Source: Pannonibacter carbonis (GTDB lineage Bacteria; Pseudomonadota; Alphaproteobacteria; Rhizobiales; Stappiaceae). Taken from it: DNA of 64,000 nt. The notes under the pieces were generated by a model, which saw nothing but the letters and a program-made list of their open reading frames with translations, ran no database searches and was not told the DNA's origin. Positions 52,252-60,619 of the stretch are shown here, piece after piece; position 1 is the first letter of the stretch, and every line of letters begins with the position of its first letter. The translations under genes and the position numbers were made by a program. The stretch is from positions 310,001 through 374,000 of the forward strand of contig NZ_PUDR01000003.1 of NCBI RefSeq assembly GCF_003012935.1, written 5' to 3'.

Positions 52252-53055
52252 ATGACTGAGAACGCAGTCTCCGACACTGAAATCGCGGTCGACCGCAGCA
52301 AGATGACCGTTTCCGACACGGATGTGGCGGTCGAGATTGTCGGCATGAACAAGTGGTACGGCGACTTCCACGTCCTGCGTGACATCAATCTGAAGGTGAT
52401 GCGCGGCGAGCGCATCGTGATCTGCGGCCCCTCGGGCTCCGGCAAGTCGACCATGATCCGCTGCATCAACCGCCTGGAAGAGCACCAGAAGGGCAAGATC
52501 GCAGTCGATGGCATCGAACTGACCAACGATCTCAAGAAGATCGACGAGATCCGCCGCGAGGTTGGCATGTGCTTCCAGCACTTCAACCTGTTCCCGCACC
52601 TGACGATCCTGGAAAACTGCACGCTGGCCCCGATCTGGGTGCGCAAGATGCCGAAGAAGCAGGCGGAAGAGATCGCCATGCACTATCTGAAGCGCGTGAA
52701 GATCCCGGAGCAGGCGCACAAATACCCGGGCCAGTTGTCCGGTGGCCAGCAGCAGCGCGTGGCCATTGCCCGCGCACTTTGCATGAGCCCGAAGATCATG
52801 CTGTTCGACGAGCCGACCTCGGCGCTCGACCCGGAAATGATCAAGGAAGTGCTCGACGTGATGGTCAACCTTGCTGAAGAAGGCATGACCATGCTCTGCG
52901 TGACCCACGAGATGGGCTTTGCCCGCAAGGTCGCCAACCGCGTCATCTTCATGGATGCCGGCCAGATCGTGGAGCAGAACGAGCCGGAACCGTTCTTCCT
53001 CAATCCGCAGCACGAGCGCACCAAGCTGTTCCTCAGCCAGATCCTGCATCACTGA
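52252..53055 (+). CDS. aapP: General L-amino acid ABC ATP-binding protein AapP
   Basis: A 267-residue amino-acid-type ABC ATPase. Walker A is [18 protein letters not shown], the signature [15 protein letters not shown], Walker [15 protein letters not shown], and the switch His is in [12 protein letters not shown]. It drives AapQM. A strong terminator follows at 53081. Confidence 0.95.
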   Translation: MTENAVSDTEIAVDRSKMTVSDTDVAVEIVGMNKWYGDFHVLRDINLKVMRGERIVICGPSGSGKSTMIRCINRLEEHQKGKIAVDGIELTNDLKKIDEIRREVGMCFQHFNLFPHLTILENCTLAPIWVRKMPKKQAEEIAMHYLKRVKIPEQAHKYPGQLSGGQQQRVAIARALCMSPKIMLFDEPTSALDPEMIKEVLDVMVNLAEEGMTMLCVTHEMGFARKVANRVIFMDAGQIVEQNEPEPFFLNPQHERTKLFLSQILHH

Positions 53056-53080
53056 CAGGGCGGCCAGCCAAGCATCTTCG

Positions 53081-53109
53081 AGGCGCGGGAGGAAACTCCC
53101 GCGCCTTTT
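53081..53109 (+). terminator. Terminator of the aap operon
   Basis: AGGCGCGGGAG (53081-53091) and CTCCCGCGCCT (53096-53106) pair perfectly around GAAA and end in a T-run. It is 26 bases past the aapP stop. Confidence 0.88.
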
Positions 53110-53245
53110 GATGTGTCACAGGCATCGCGTTTTTTTGTCGGCACGAGACGTGGCGGTCTTTCTTTGACCCTATTCACGTAACGTTATCGGCTCCTCTGCT
53201 AAGCGTTGCTTCCGTCTGGCGAAGCGAAAGCCCAGGAGGCCCGAT

Positions 53246-53788
53246 TTGAGATCCGCCCACGAAATGAATTTGAGTTCCGTCACCATTTCCGACCCGGCGC
53301 TGCCCGCAACTCCTGCGCCCGTCACATGTGCCCGAAGCGTTGCGCGCGACACAGCCCCCGGCGCGCTGGCCCGTTTCGTCGCCATGAGCCTGCCGCTGGC
53401 GCTGGCCGTGTTCCTGTTGCTCGGCTTTGCGGCCCGTGCCCAGGATGCCAGCCTGCCAGCGGATCTCGTTGGCAAGTGGCTGGCCGAGGACATCGGTGGC
53501 AAGGGCGTCATTGACTATGCCCAGAGCGTTCTGGAAATCGAGGAAGCGGGCACAGTTGCCGGCTCGACCGGCTGCAACACCATGTTCGGCCAGATCCGGC
53601 AGGGCGCTGGTGTCCTGAAGATCGGTCCTCTCGCGGTCACCCGCAAGGCTTGCCCGCCGGCCGTGATGGACCAGGAGCGCAAGTTCGTCGATGCCCTCAA
53701 CGCGGCCACCGACTATCGCAGTGAACGCGGCAAACTGATCCTCCTGGACGCTAAGTCCGAACCGGTCGTTACCCTGACATTGATGTGA
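53246..53788 (+). CDS. Exported META-domain (DUF306) protein
   Basis: A 180-residue protein beginning at TTG 53246, chosen because aggagg sits six bases upstream. A hydrophobic segment (SLPLALAVFLLLGFAARAQ, about residues 48-66) acts as signal or anchor. The META domain follows: STGCNTMFGQI, then LKIGPLAVTRKACPP and MDQERKFVDALN. Relatives include heat-shock lipoprotein HslJ; function here is unknown. Confidence 0.82.
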   Translation: MRSAHEMNLSSVTISDPALPATPAPVTCARSVARDTAPGALARFVAMSLPLALAVFLLLGFAARAQDASLPADLVGKWLAEDIGGKGVIDYAQSVLEIEEAGTVAGSTGCNTMFGQIRQGAGVLKIGPLAVTRKACPPAVMDQERKFVDALNAATDYRSERGKLILLDAKSEPVVTLTLM

Positions 53789-53797
53789 GATGCAGCT

Positions 53798-53820
53798 CCC
53801 GGCGGCGAAGTCCCGCCGGG
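53798..53820. terminator. Shared hairpin between convergent genes
   Basis: CCCGGCGG (53798-53805) pairs with CCGCCGGG (53813-53820). It lies exactly between the stops of the META-domain gene and sseA and may end both transcripts. Confidence 0.6.
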
Positions 53821-53827
53821 TCCCTGC

Positions 53828-54667
53828 TCAATCCGTCACGACCTGGGCGTCAGCGAGGGCGCCCCATTCGGACCAGGACCCGTCATAAAGGCTGAGGTCC
53901 TTGTGGCCGAGGAGTGTCAACGCCAGCGTCACTGCGGCGGCCGTCACACCGGAGCCGCAAGAGGTTGTCACCGGCTTGTCGAGATCGACACCGGCCTCAG
54001 CGAAGACGGTCCGAAGTTCTGCCTCATGCTTCACCGTTCCGTCGCTGTTCAGAAGGCGGCTGATGGGCGTGTTGAAGGCACCCGGCATATGGCCGGAGCG
54101 CAGGCCTGCACGCGGCTCGGGAGCCGTTCCGGCAAATCGTTCGGCCGAGCGCGCGTCGACCACCTGGCGCGCGCCGCTGTCGACGATCTGCCGCATGTCC
54201 GCAAGGTCGACGACGGCACCGTTGTTCATCCGGGCGGTGAAGTGCCGCTCCGGCCGCCGCACGGCGCCATCCTCGACGGGCCGCCCTTCCGCCTTCCATT
54301 TCGGCAATCCGCCATCAAGCACAAAGACCCGCGTGGCGCCCATGGTCTTCAGCATCCACCATCCGCGCGCGGCCGAGAACAGGCCGGCACTGTCATAGAC
54401 CACCAAGGTCATGCCATCGCCCACGCCAAGCTTGCGCATCATCGACGAAAACACATGCGGTGCCGGCATCATGTGCGGCAACGGATTGGCTGTGTCGCTG
54501 ATTGCCTCAATGTCGAAGCGTACGGCGCCGGGAATATGCTCGGCGAGATACTCGGCGTTTGCATCGCGGCCCGAGCCTGGCAGATGCAGGCTGGCATCCA
54601 GAACCAGCACATCCGGCGCGGACATGTGGGCGGCAAGCCATTCGGTGGAAACGAGCGGGGAGGTCAT
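53828..54667 (-). CDS. sseA: 3-mercaptopyruvate sulfurtransferase SseA
   Basis: A 279-residue two-rhodanese-domain protein. The active-site loop TTSCGSGVTA has the CGSGV(T) form of mercaptopyruvate rather than thiosulfate sulfurtransferases. It transfers sulfur from 3-mercaptopyruvate to thiols. It is 42 bp downstream of the AlaX-type gene and may share its transcript. Confidence 0.92.
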   Translation of the reverse strand: MTSPLVSTEWLAAHMSAPDVLVLDASLHLPGSGRDANAEYLAEHIPGAVRFDIEAISDTANPLPHMMPAPHVFSSMMRKLGVGDGMTLVVYDSAGLFSAARGWWMLKTMGATRVFVLDGGLPKWKAEGRPVEDGAVRRPERHFTARMNNGAVVDLADMRQIVDSGARQVVDARSAERFAGTAPEPRAGLRSGHMPGAFNTPISRLLNSDGTVKHEAELRTVFAEAGVDLDKPVTTSCGSGVTAAAVTLALTLLGHKDLSLYDGSWSEWGALADAQVVTD

Positions 54668-54709
54668 CGGGAAACTCCAGAGTGGGAAAGGGGCTGATGG
54701 GGATGAGGA

Positions 54710-55423
54710 TCAATCGGCGAGATGGATCCGGATCCGCCGGTTCAGCTTCCCCTTCTTTTCCATCTTGGTGATGTCGATGCGGCCAACTTCGCTGGTGCGG
54801 CTGACATGGGTGCCGCCGCAGGGCTGCAGGTCGAAGTCCTCGCCGATGCGCACAAGCCGCACCTGACCCGTCCCGCGCGGCGGCGACACGCTCATCGACT
54901 TGATGAGGCCAGGATTGGCGTCGAGCTCGGCGTCAGTGATCCACGACGTCGAGATCTCCATGTCACGCGCAACGGCGGCGCGGATCTCCGCCTCGATGGC
55001 CTCGCGCTCCGGTGGTTCCGGCATGTCGAGGTCGATCCGGCTTTCCTCTTCGCCGATCTGGCAGCCGGTGATCTTGGTTTTCAGGACAGCGCAGATGATG
55101 TGCAGCGCCGTGTGCATGCGCATCAGCCTGTAGCGCCGGGCCCAATCCACATGGGCAACAACCAGCTCACCGGGTTCGGGCATGGGCGAGCCGGGGGCGG
55201 GCAGGTGCCTGTGTCCGGTCTTGCCGTCCGCATAGACGGTCGCGGCGATCTCAATGCGGCTGCCGTCAGCGCGCTCCAGATGGCCGGTATCACCAGGCTG
55301 GCCGCCGCTGGTGGCGTAGAAGACGCTGCGGTCCAGGACGATGGCGCCGTCGCCGGTGATCTCGATCACGCGGGCCTCGCAACTGCGCAAATAGGCGTCA
55401 TCGCGGAACAGGGGTTCCGTCAT
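54710..55423 (-). CDS. Alanyl-tRNA editing protein (AlaX-type)
   Basis: A 237-residue free-standing editing domain related to the C-terminal half of AlaRS. The zinc/active-site motifs are HTALH (HxxxH) and CGGTHV (CxxxH). It hydrolyses Ser or Gly mischarged onto tRNA-Ala. A beta-barrel start (FYATSGGQPGDTG) shows the longer AlaX form. Cotranscription with sseA is likely. Confidence 0.9.
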   Translation of the reverse strand: MTEPLFRDDAYLRSCEARVIEITGDGAIVLDRSVFYATSGGQPGDTGHLERADGSRIEIAATVYADGKTGHRHLPAPGSPMPEPGELVVAHVDWARRYRLMRMHTALHIICAVLKTKITGCQIGEEESRIDLDMPEPPEREAIEAEIRAAVARDMEISTSWITDAELDANPGLIKSMSVSPPRGTGQVRLVRIGEDFDLQPCGGTHVSRTSEVGRIDITKMEKKGKLNRRIRIHLAD

Positions 55424-55507
55424 GCTGTGCTCCTCAACTCATGAACCGAAGCGGCGGGGGAGTGACGTTAGCATGGCCAGCCCGAAGCGCAACCGGCCGG
55501 GCACGCC

Positions 55508-56152
55508 TCAGACTGCGGCGCGAGCGGCAAGCAGCTTGACTGCAAAGGTGCCCATGACGCCGGCGAACAGCCAGTCAAAGGCGCGCACCGCGCGGGGAGA
55601 TCGCTTCAGCGCCCGGGAGATCGCTCCGGCGCTCGCCACCATGCCGATCCCGAACGGCAGCGACAGGATCACGAAATAGAGCCCGAGGAAGAACAGCTTG
55701 CCGGTTGCGGCCGGATCGCTCGCGCTGACGAACTGCGGCAAGAACGTTACGAAAAACAGCACGACCTTCGGATTGAGAAGGTTGGTGAGGACTGCCTGGG
55801 CAAACAGCTTGCGCAAGGGCACGTGCGGTGCTGTGCCTTCCTCCAGCGACAGGGCCGAACCGTTGCGGATCGCGTCGAACGCGAGCCAGACCAGATAACC
55901 TGCACCCAGAACCTTGAGCACCAGGAAGGCGGACGGAGAAGTTGCCAGCAGCACCGAGACGCCAATGGCAGCCAGAACGGTATGAACCACAATGCCGGCG
56001 ACGGCACCGGCAAAGCACACCCAACCGGCAACGCGGCCATGCACCAGCGTTTTCGACAACTGCAAGGTCATGTCGGGGCCTGGAGTGATGATCAGAACGA
56101 TGGCGGCCAGCGTGAAACTGGCAAGAACGGCAAAATCGGGCACAAACAACAT
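55508..56152 (-). CDS. LysE/RhtB-family amino-acid exporter
   Basis: A 214-residue inner-membrane protein with six helices. Family landmarks are IITPGPDMTLQLSKTLVHG near the N terminus and NLLNPKVVLFFVTFLPQFV in the middle. It probably exports an amino acid or homoserine-like compound. I start at 56152, which gives the usual length; the frame is open to 56185. Confidence 0.9.
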   Translation of the reverse strand: MLFVPDFAVLASFTLAAIVLIITPGPDMTLQLSKTLVHGRVAGWVCFAGAVAGIVVHTVLAAIGVSVLLATSPSAFLVLKVLGAGYLVWLAFDAIRNGSALSLEEGTAPHVPLRKLFAQAVLTNLLNPKVVLFFVTFLPQFVSASDPAATGKLFFLGLYFVILSLPFGIGMVASAGAISRALKRSPRAVRAFDWLFAGVMGTFAVKLLAARAAV

Positions 56153-56241
56153 CGCACGGCGCTCCGGCTGCGACAGGATGGACACAGATATATCGCGCCG
56201 CGAGGACCGGCGCCACTACGCCAGCTCACCGAAATCACCGC

Positions 56242-57774
56242 TTAGAGGATGGGCGACAGCAGCCGGGCGCTTTGTGCCAGCACACGGAACAGATAGGGCC
56301 GCTGGTCAAGATCATCGGGCGCGGTACGCCGCGCCAGCCGGAAATCCGCCTCCAGCATCGCCGCAATCTTGGCGATGAACGGCTTGTGGGTGAACCACAG
56401 CGTGATCTCGAAGTTAATGTGGAACGAGCGATTGTCGAAGTTCACCGTGCCGACAGAGGCGAGGTCCTCGTCCACCAGCACGACCTTCTGGTGCAGGAAC
56501 CCGTCCAGGTAGCGATAAACCTTGATGCCGCGATTGACGAGATCATCTGCATGGGCGTGGCTGGCCAGCCAGACGAGGCGATGGTCGGCCTTCTCCGGCA
56601 GCAGCACCCGCACGTCGACCCCGCGCATCGCTGCGGCATAAAGCGCGGTCTGGACTTCCGGTCCCGGCACGAAATAGGGGCTGACGACCCACAAGCGCTG
56701 GCGGGCGCGGGAGATCACCTCGGTAAAGGCGATGGAACAATCCTCCTGCGGATCCGCCGGCCCGGTCGGCATCACCAGTACAGGCTCGTCGCCCTGCGGC
56801 TCAAACGGGCCGGGCGAGACGATGTCCAGCGCCTGGCCGCTGCCCCAGTGCCAGTCTTCCGCAAAGGAGAGCGTGCAGGCGAGGGCTGCCGGGCCGGACA
56901 CCTTCACATGCGTGTCGCGCCAGTGTCCGAACGCCGGGTCCCTGCCGAGATACTCATCGCCAACATTGTGTCCGCCAACCCAGGCATGGCGGTTGTCGAC
57001 CACGACCACCTTGCGGTGGTTGCGGTAGTTGATCCGCATCGGGCCAAGCAGCCGAAGGTAGTGGTGGGTCTCGTTGAAACCCGAAACCGCGATGCCGCCG
57101 CGCCGCAGCCGCCGAATATAGGATTTCGGCAGGCCCTTGGAGCCGATCTCGTCATAGAGCAGATAGACGCGCACGCCTTGCCGCGCCTTTTCGATCAGGA
57201 GATCGGCCAGCGTCCGGCCCAGAACGTCATCGCGGATGATGAAGAACTGCACCAGCACCACATCCTGCGCGTCCGAAATGCCCTTCAGGATCGAGGAAAA
57301 CGTCGCCTCACCGTCAATCAGCAGCTCGCAGGCATTTCCGGACAGGAACGGCAGGTTGGCAATCTTCGACAGCACCGGCCAGTCGTCGGTGGCGTCCCGG
57401 TCACCCAGCCCGAGTTCGGCTGCGCGCAGGCGTCGCTCGAACCGGCCCATTTTGCGCTGCACGTCGGCATAGTCGTCAAACTGCTTCCAGCCGAACACCA
57501 GATAGAGAAACGCAGTCGGGAACGGCAGGAAGAACAGCGACAGCAGCCAGGCAATCGAGCCTTGAGCCGAGCGGCTGTTCATGACCTCCCGCACGGCGCA
57601 GATTCCGGCGATGAGATACAGCAGCGCCGTGATGCCGGCGATGATGCCGAGGTTGTTGAGGATCACGTCGACCAGCGTCGCATCGCGGACGAGGGAACCG
57701 GCAAAGGTGGTGGCGCTTTGCGTGCCACCGGGCAGTGCGGCCTGAGCGACGTCCGCGAGCGGCGCAGTCATCAC
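56242..57774 (-). CDS. cls: Cardiolipin synthase
   Basis: A 510-residue phospholipase-D-type cardiolipin synthase. Two N-terminal helices (about 38-58 and 70-90) are followed by two HKD motifs, HRKVVVVDNRHAWVGGHN and HQKVVLVDEDLASVGTVNFD. It joins two phosphatidylglycerols at the inner membrane. It overlaps cysK by 4 bp, so it is translationally coupled to an unrelated enzyme. Confidence 0.93.
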   Translation of the reverse strand: MMTAPLADVAQAALPGGTQSATTFAGSLVRDATLVDVILNNLGIIAGITALLYLIAGICAVREVMNSRSAQGSIAWLLSLFFLPFPTAFLYLVFGWKQFDDYADVQRKMGRFERRLRAAELGLGDRDATDDWPVLSKIANLPFLSGNACELLIDGEATFSSILKGISDAQDVVLVQFFIIRDDVLGRTLADLLIEKARQGVRVYLLYDEIGSKGLPKSYIRRLRRGGIAVSGFNETHHYLRLLGPMRINYRNHRKVVVVDNRHAWVGGHNVGDEYLGRDPAFGHWRDTHVKVSGPAALACTLSFAEDWHWGSGQALDIVSPGPFEPQGDEPVLVMPTGPADPQEDCSIAFTEVISRARQRLWVVSPYFVPGPEVQTALYAAAMRGVDVRVLLPEKADHRLVWLASHAHADDLVNRGIKVYRYLDGFLHQKVVLVDEDLASVGTVNFDNRSFHINFEITLWFTHKPFIAKIAAMLEADFRLARRTAPDDLDQRPYLFRVLAQSARLLSPIL

Positions 57775-58805
57775 GCGAAGGGCGCTGCGATAGCGGCCCT
57801 CGGCTCGAGCCAGGACGGAACCGGCAGCGACTTGCCGCGCAGGAAGTCCGGGTTATACAGCTTCGACTGGTAGCGCGAGCCGTGGTCACACAGGATCGTC
57901 ACGATGGTGTGGCCACGCCCCAGGTCCCGTGCCAGCCGCCGCGCGCCAGCGATGTTGATTGCGCTGGATCCCCCCAGCAGCAGGCCTTCATGCTCGGCAA
58001 GGTCAAACAGCAGCGGCAGCGCTTCTTCGTCCGGGATCATATAGGCCTTGTCGACCTTGGCGGTCTCGATGATCGGCGTCACGCGGCCAAGGCCGATGCC
58101 TTCCGAAACGGACCCGCCCGGCGACATTTCGGCCTTGCCGGTGGTGAAGAGCGAATACATGCCGGCGCCGTGAGGATCGGCGCAGCCGATAACGATGTTT
58201 GCCTTCTGCTCCCGGAGATAGCCGGACGTGCCAGCCAGCGTGCCGCCGGTGCCGACCGCACAGATGAACGCGTCGACGTTGCCTTCCGTGTCGCGCCAGA
58301 TTTCCGGTCCGGTGCCGACGTAATGGGCCTTGCGGTTGTCGAGGTTGTTCCACTGGTCGGCAAACAGCACGCCATTGGGCTCCTGCGCAGCCAACTGTTC
58401 GGCAAGGCGCCGGGCGACGTGCTGGTAGTTGTTCGGGTCGGAGAAGGGCTTCACCGGCACCTCGACGAGTTGCGCACCGGCCAGCCGCAGCATGTCCTTC
58501 TTTTCCTGGCTCTGGCTGTCCGGCATGACGATGACGGTGCGATAGCCTCGGGCACTGGCAACAAGGGCAAGGCCGATGCCGGTGTTGCCGGCGGTGCCTT
58601 CGACAATGAGCCCCCCAGGCTTCAGGTCGCCGCGGGCTTCAGCTTCGAGAATCATCTGCTTGCCGGCGCGGTCCTTGACCGACTGGCCCGGGTTCATGAA
58701 CTCGGCCTTGCCCAGGATTTCGCAGCCTGTCTCGTCCGACAGGCGGTTCAGGCGGATCAGCGGCGTGTTGCCGATGCACTCAACGACAGAAGCGGTGCGG
58801 GTCAT
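57771..58805 (-). CDS. cysK: Cysteine synthase A (O-acetylserine sulfhydrylase)
   Basis: A 344-residue PLP enzyme making cysteine from O-acetylserine and sulfide. The PLP lysine is in NPGQSVKDRAGKQM; EGTAGNTGIGLA and GTGGTLAG bind substrate and phosphate. It is about 25 residues longer than enteric CysK, as in other Rhizobiales enzymes of this type. It leads the cysK-cls pair. Confidence 0.92.
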   Translation of the reverse strand: MTRTASVVECIGNTPLIRLNRLSDETGCEILGKAEFMNPGQSVKDRAGKQMILEAEARGDLKPGGLIVEGTAGNTGIGLALVASARGYRTVIVMPDSQSQEKKDMLRLAGAQLVEVPVKPFSDPNNYQHVARRLAEQLAAQEPNGVLFADQWNNLDNRKAHYVGTGPEIWRDTEGNVDAFICAVGTGGTLAGTSGYLREQKANIVIGCADPHGAGMYSLFTTGKAEMSPGGSVSEGIGLGRVTPIIETAKVDKAYMIPDEEALPLLFDLAEHEGLLLGGSSAINIAGARRLARDLGRGHTIVTILCDHGSRYQSKLYNPDFLRGKSLPVPSWLEPRAAIAAPFA

Positions 58806-59016
58806 GAAAAAAGTCCGATCTTGCAGAAAAGCGGGGGAGGCGTCCTTGTGCGGACGCTAAACGCCCTTGGCAGAAGGATCAAGCCGAAGCCATGGTGCCT
58901 TGTCCGCTCGGCGATGATCTTTGCCAAATCAGAAACAGAAACCGCCCTTATCTGTCTGGGCGAACTCTTGCCGGAAGCGGTCTGCTTGTCTAATTTTCGC
59001 GGAATACACATGGGCG

Positions 59017-59045
59017 TGATCCGGTTTGTGTTGATCGCCGTAAGA
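59017..59045 (+). promoter_or_regulatory. RpoE/ECF11-type promoter upstream of the chrR-like gene
   Basis: TGATCC (59017-59022), 18 bases, TAAGA (59041-59045). This matches the promoter of the singlet-oxygen sigma factor RpoE known from Rhodobacter (TGATCC and TAAGA boxes). It predicts a transcript start near 59052, about 54 bases before the chrR-like ATG. The rest of the 300-bp gap back to cysK shows nothing else. Confidence 0.7.
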
Positions 59046-59105
59046 CCGTTCAAACGACAGCGCGACAAAGAGCGCGCTCCATAAAAATGACTGTCGGGCA
59101 CACAC

Positions 59106-59753
59106 ATGGAACACACCACTGGACTGGATGAATTGCTTGCGGGCTATGTCGCCGGAACGCTGGCCGAGCCGGCCCGCGTCCTTGTCAGCGCGCATCTGGA
59201 ACTGACCGATCGCAACCGGCCCTATGTGCGTCAGCTCGAAACCCTTGGCGGTCTGGAACTGGAACAGACAAAGCCGGTCGCCCTGACTAATCGGGACGCC
59301 CGCCTCGCTGCCATTTTCGGACTGGGCGTAACGCCGGTTCGCGCGCCGCAGCCGGAAGAATCCTTCGATCCGCGCCTTCCCGCCAGCCTTCGGCGCATGA
59401 TGGGCCGCTCCTCGCTCGAGGGGCTTGCCTGGCGCGGCCTGATGCCGGGGGTGAAGGAATACCGCATGGGCGAGATCGATGGCTGTTCCGCCAGCCTCCT
59501 GTGGATCCGCGCAGGCCGGGCTGTTCCCTCGCACACTCACGATGGCACCGAACTGACCTTGGTGCTGCAGGGTGGCTTTGCCGATGCGGATGGCCATTAC
59601 GTGCGCGGTGACATCGCCATTGCCGATGATCACATCGACCACAAGCCGATTGCCGACCGCGACGAGGATTGCATCTGCTTTGCCGTCACCGAAGGGCATC
59701 TGCGCCTGACGGGCCCCGTCGGGCGCCTGTTCCAGCCCTTCATGCGCATGTGA
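59106..59753 (+). CDS. ChrR-like anti-sigma/cupin protein with an altered zinc site
   Basis: A 215-residue protein with the layout of ChrR, the anti-sigma factor of RpoE: an N-terminal anti-sigma domain (1-85) and a C-terminal cupin (about 105-205). The cupin metal residues remain (PSHTHDGTELTLVLQGG). In the anti-sigma domain His3 and His30 are kept but the two following zinc cysteines are replaced by Thr34 and Asn37 (HLELTDRNR). No ECF sigma gene is adjacent. It may be a regulon member that no longer binds sigma in the usual way. Confidence 0.82.
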   Translation: MEHTTGLDELLAGYVAGTLAEPARVLVSAHLELTDRNRPYVRQLETLGGLELEQTKPVALTNRDARLAAIFGLGVTPVRAPQPEESFDPRLPASLRRMMGRSSLEGLAWRGLMPGVKEYRMGEIDGCSASLLWIRAGRAVPSHTHDGTELTLVLQGGFADADGHYVRGDIAIADDHIDHKPIADRDEDCICFAVTEGHLRLTGPVGRLFQPFMRM

Positions 59754-59769
59754 CGAAATCCGTCGATGG

Positions 59770-59803
59770 CTCTCCTGCGTAAACGTATGAAACCGCAGGA
59801 GAG
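59770..59803 (+). promoter_or_regulatory. Hairpin covering the ribosome-binding site of the SDR gene
   Basis: CTCTCCTGCG (59770-59779) pairs perfectly with CGCAGGAGAG (59794-59803); the 3' arm contains the AGGAG ribosome-binding site and ends five bases before the TTG start. It may restrict translation or, alternatively, be a weak end for the chrR-like transcript. Confidence 0.65.
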
Positions 59804-59808
59804 TTGCC

Positions 59809-60603
59809 TTGACCGTTTATGTCGCCACCCCCGCCGATGGAGCTGCCTGGATCACCGGAGCCAGTTCCGGCATCGGACGCGCCCTGGCGCTTGAACTGGC
59901 CGGCGCCGGCTGGACGGTTGTTGCAACCGCCCGCTCCGCTGGAGCGCTCGAAACGCTTGCCTCTGGCGCCAGGGATCTTGCCGGACGCATCGTGCCGATG
60001 CCTGGCGACGTCACTGACGCCCCCGCCATGGCGGCGATGGCCGCGCGCATTGAGGCCGAACTTGCGCCCGTTGCGCTTTGTGTTGCCAATGCCGGCATCT
60101 ACCTGCCACAGGACGGCCTTGCAGGGTCTGCTGAAGCTTTTTCCCAGACCATCGACGTCAACCTCAAGGGCACCATCAACGTGCTGCTGCCGGTCATCGC
60201 GGCGATGACGCCACGGCGCAAGGGCCAGATCGCCGTCGTGGCCTCGGTGGCCGGCTACAGCGGCCTGCCAACCTCTGCTGCCTATGGTGCGACCAAGGCC
60301 GGCCTGATCAACATGACCGAAAGCCTGAAATTCGACCTGGACCGTGCCGGGATCCGCGTCCAGCTGGTCTCGCCCGGTTTTGTCGACACACCGGCCACCG
60401 CCGACAATCCGTTTCCGATGCCGCATTTGATGTCGGTCGAGGCGGCCGCAAAGGCCATCGCCGAGGGCCTGAAAGGCAAGGCCTTTGAGATTGCCTTTCC
60501 GCGCGCCTTTGTCCGTCAGCTGAAGTTCCTGCGTCTGTTGCCTTACAGCCTGTATTTCCCGCTCGTCGCCCGGGCCACCGGATGGGCAAAAAAGCCGCTG
60601 TGA
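59809..60603 (+). CDS. Short-chain dehydrogenase/reductase
   Basis: A 264-residue classical SDR: nucleotide motif ITGASSGIGRALALEL, ANAGIY, catalytic Ser in ASVAGYSG and YGATK. The C terminus is extended and hydrophobic (LRLLPYSLYFPLV), suggesting membrane contact. It starts at TTG 59809 with aggag upstream. RpoE regulons of relatives include an SDR next to photo-oxidative stress genes, which fits the upstream chrR-like gene and promoter; its substrate is unknown. Confidence 0.85.
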   Translation: MTVYVATPADGAAWITGASSGIGRALALELAGAGWTVVATARSAGALETLASGARDLAGRIVPMPGDVTDAPAMAAMAARIEAELAPVALCVANAGIYLPQDGLAGSAEAFSQTIDVNLKGTINVLLPVIAAMTPRRKGQIAVVASVAGYSGLPTSAAYGATKAGLINMTESLKFDLDRAGIRVQLVSPGFVDTPATADNPFPMPHLMSVEAAAKAIAEGLKGKAFEIAFPRAFVRQLKFLRLLPYSLYFPLVARATGWAKKPL

Positions 60604-60619
60604 ACCCGGCCGCGGGCCT

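Noticed and set aside
56272-59084. Long minus/plus-strand open frames antisense to conserved genes (also in 12800-14617, 17418-19337, 31366-32934, 33105-34634 and 36378-37877)
   Set aside because: They lie opposite well-conserved genes in high-G+C DNA, where long antisense frames arise by codon bias. Their products are rich in Arg, Gly, His and Gln and match no family I know.
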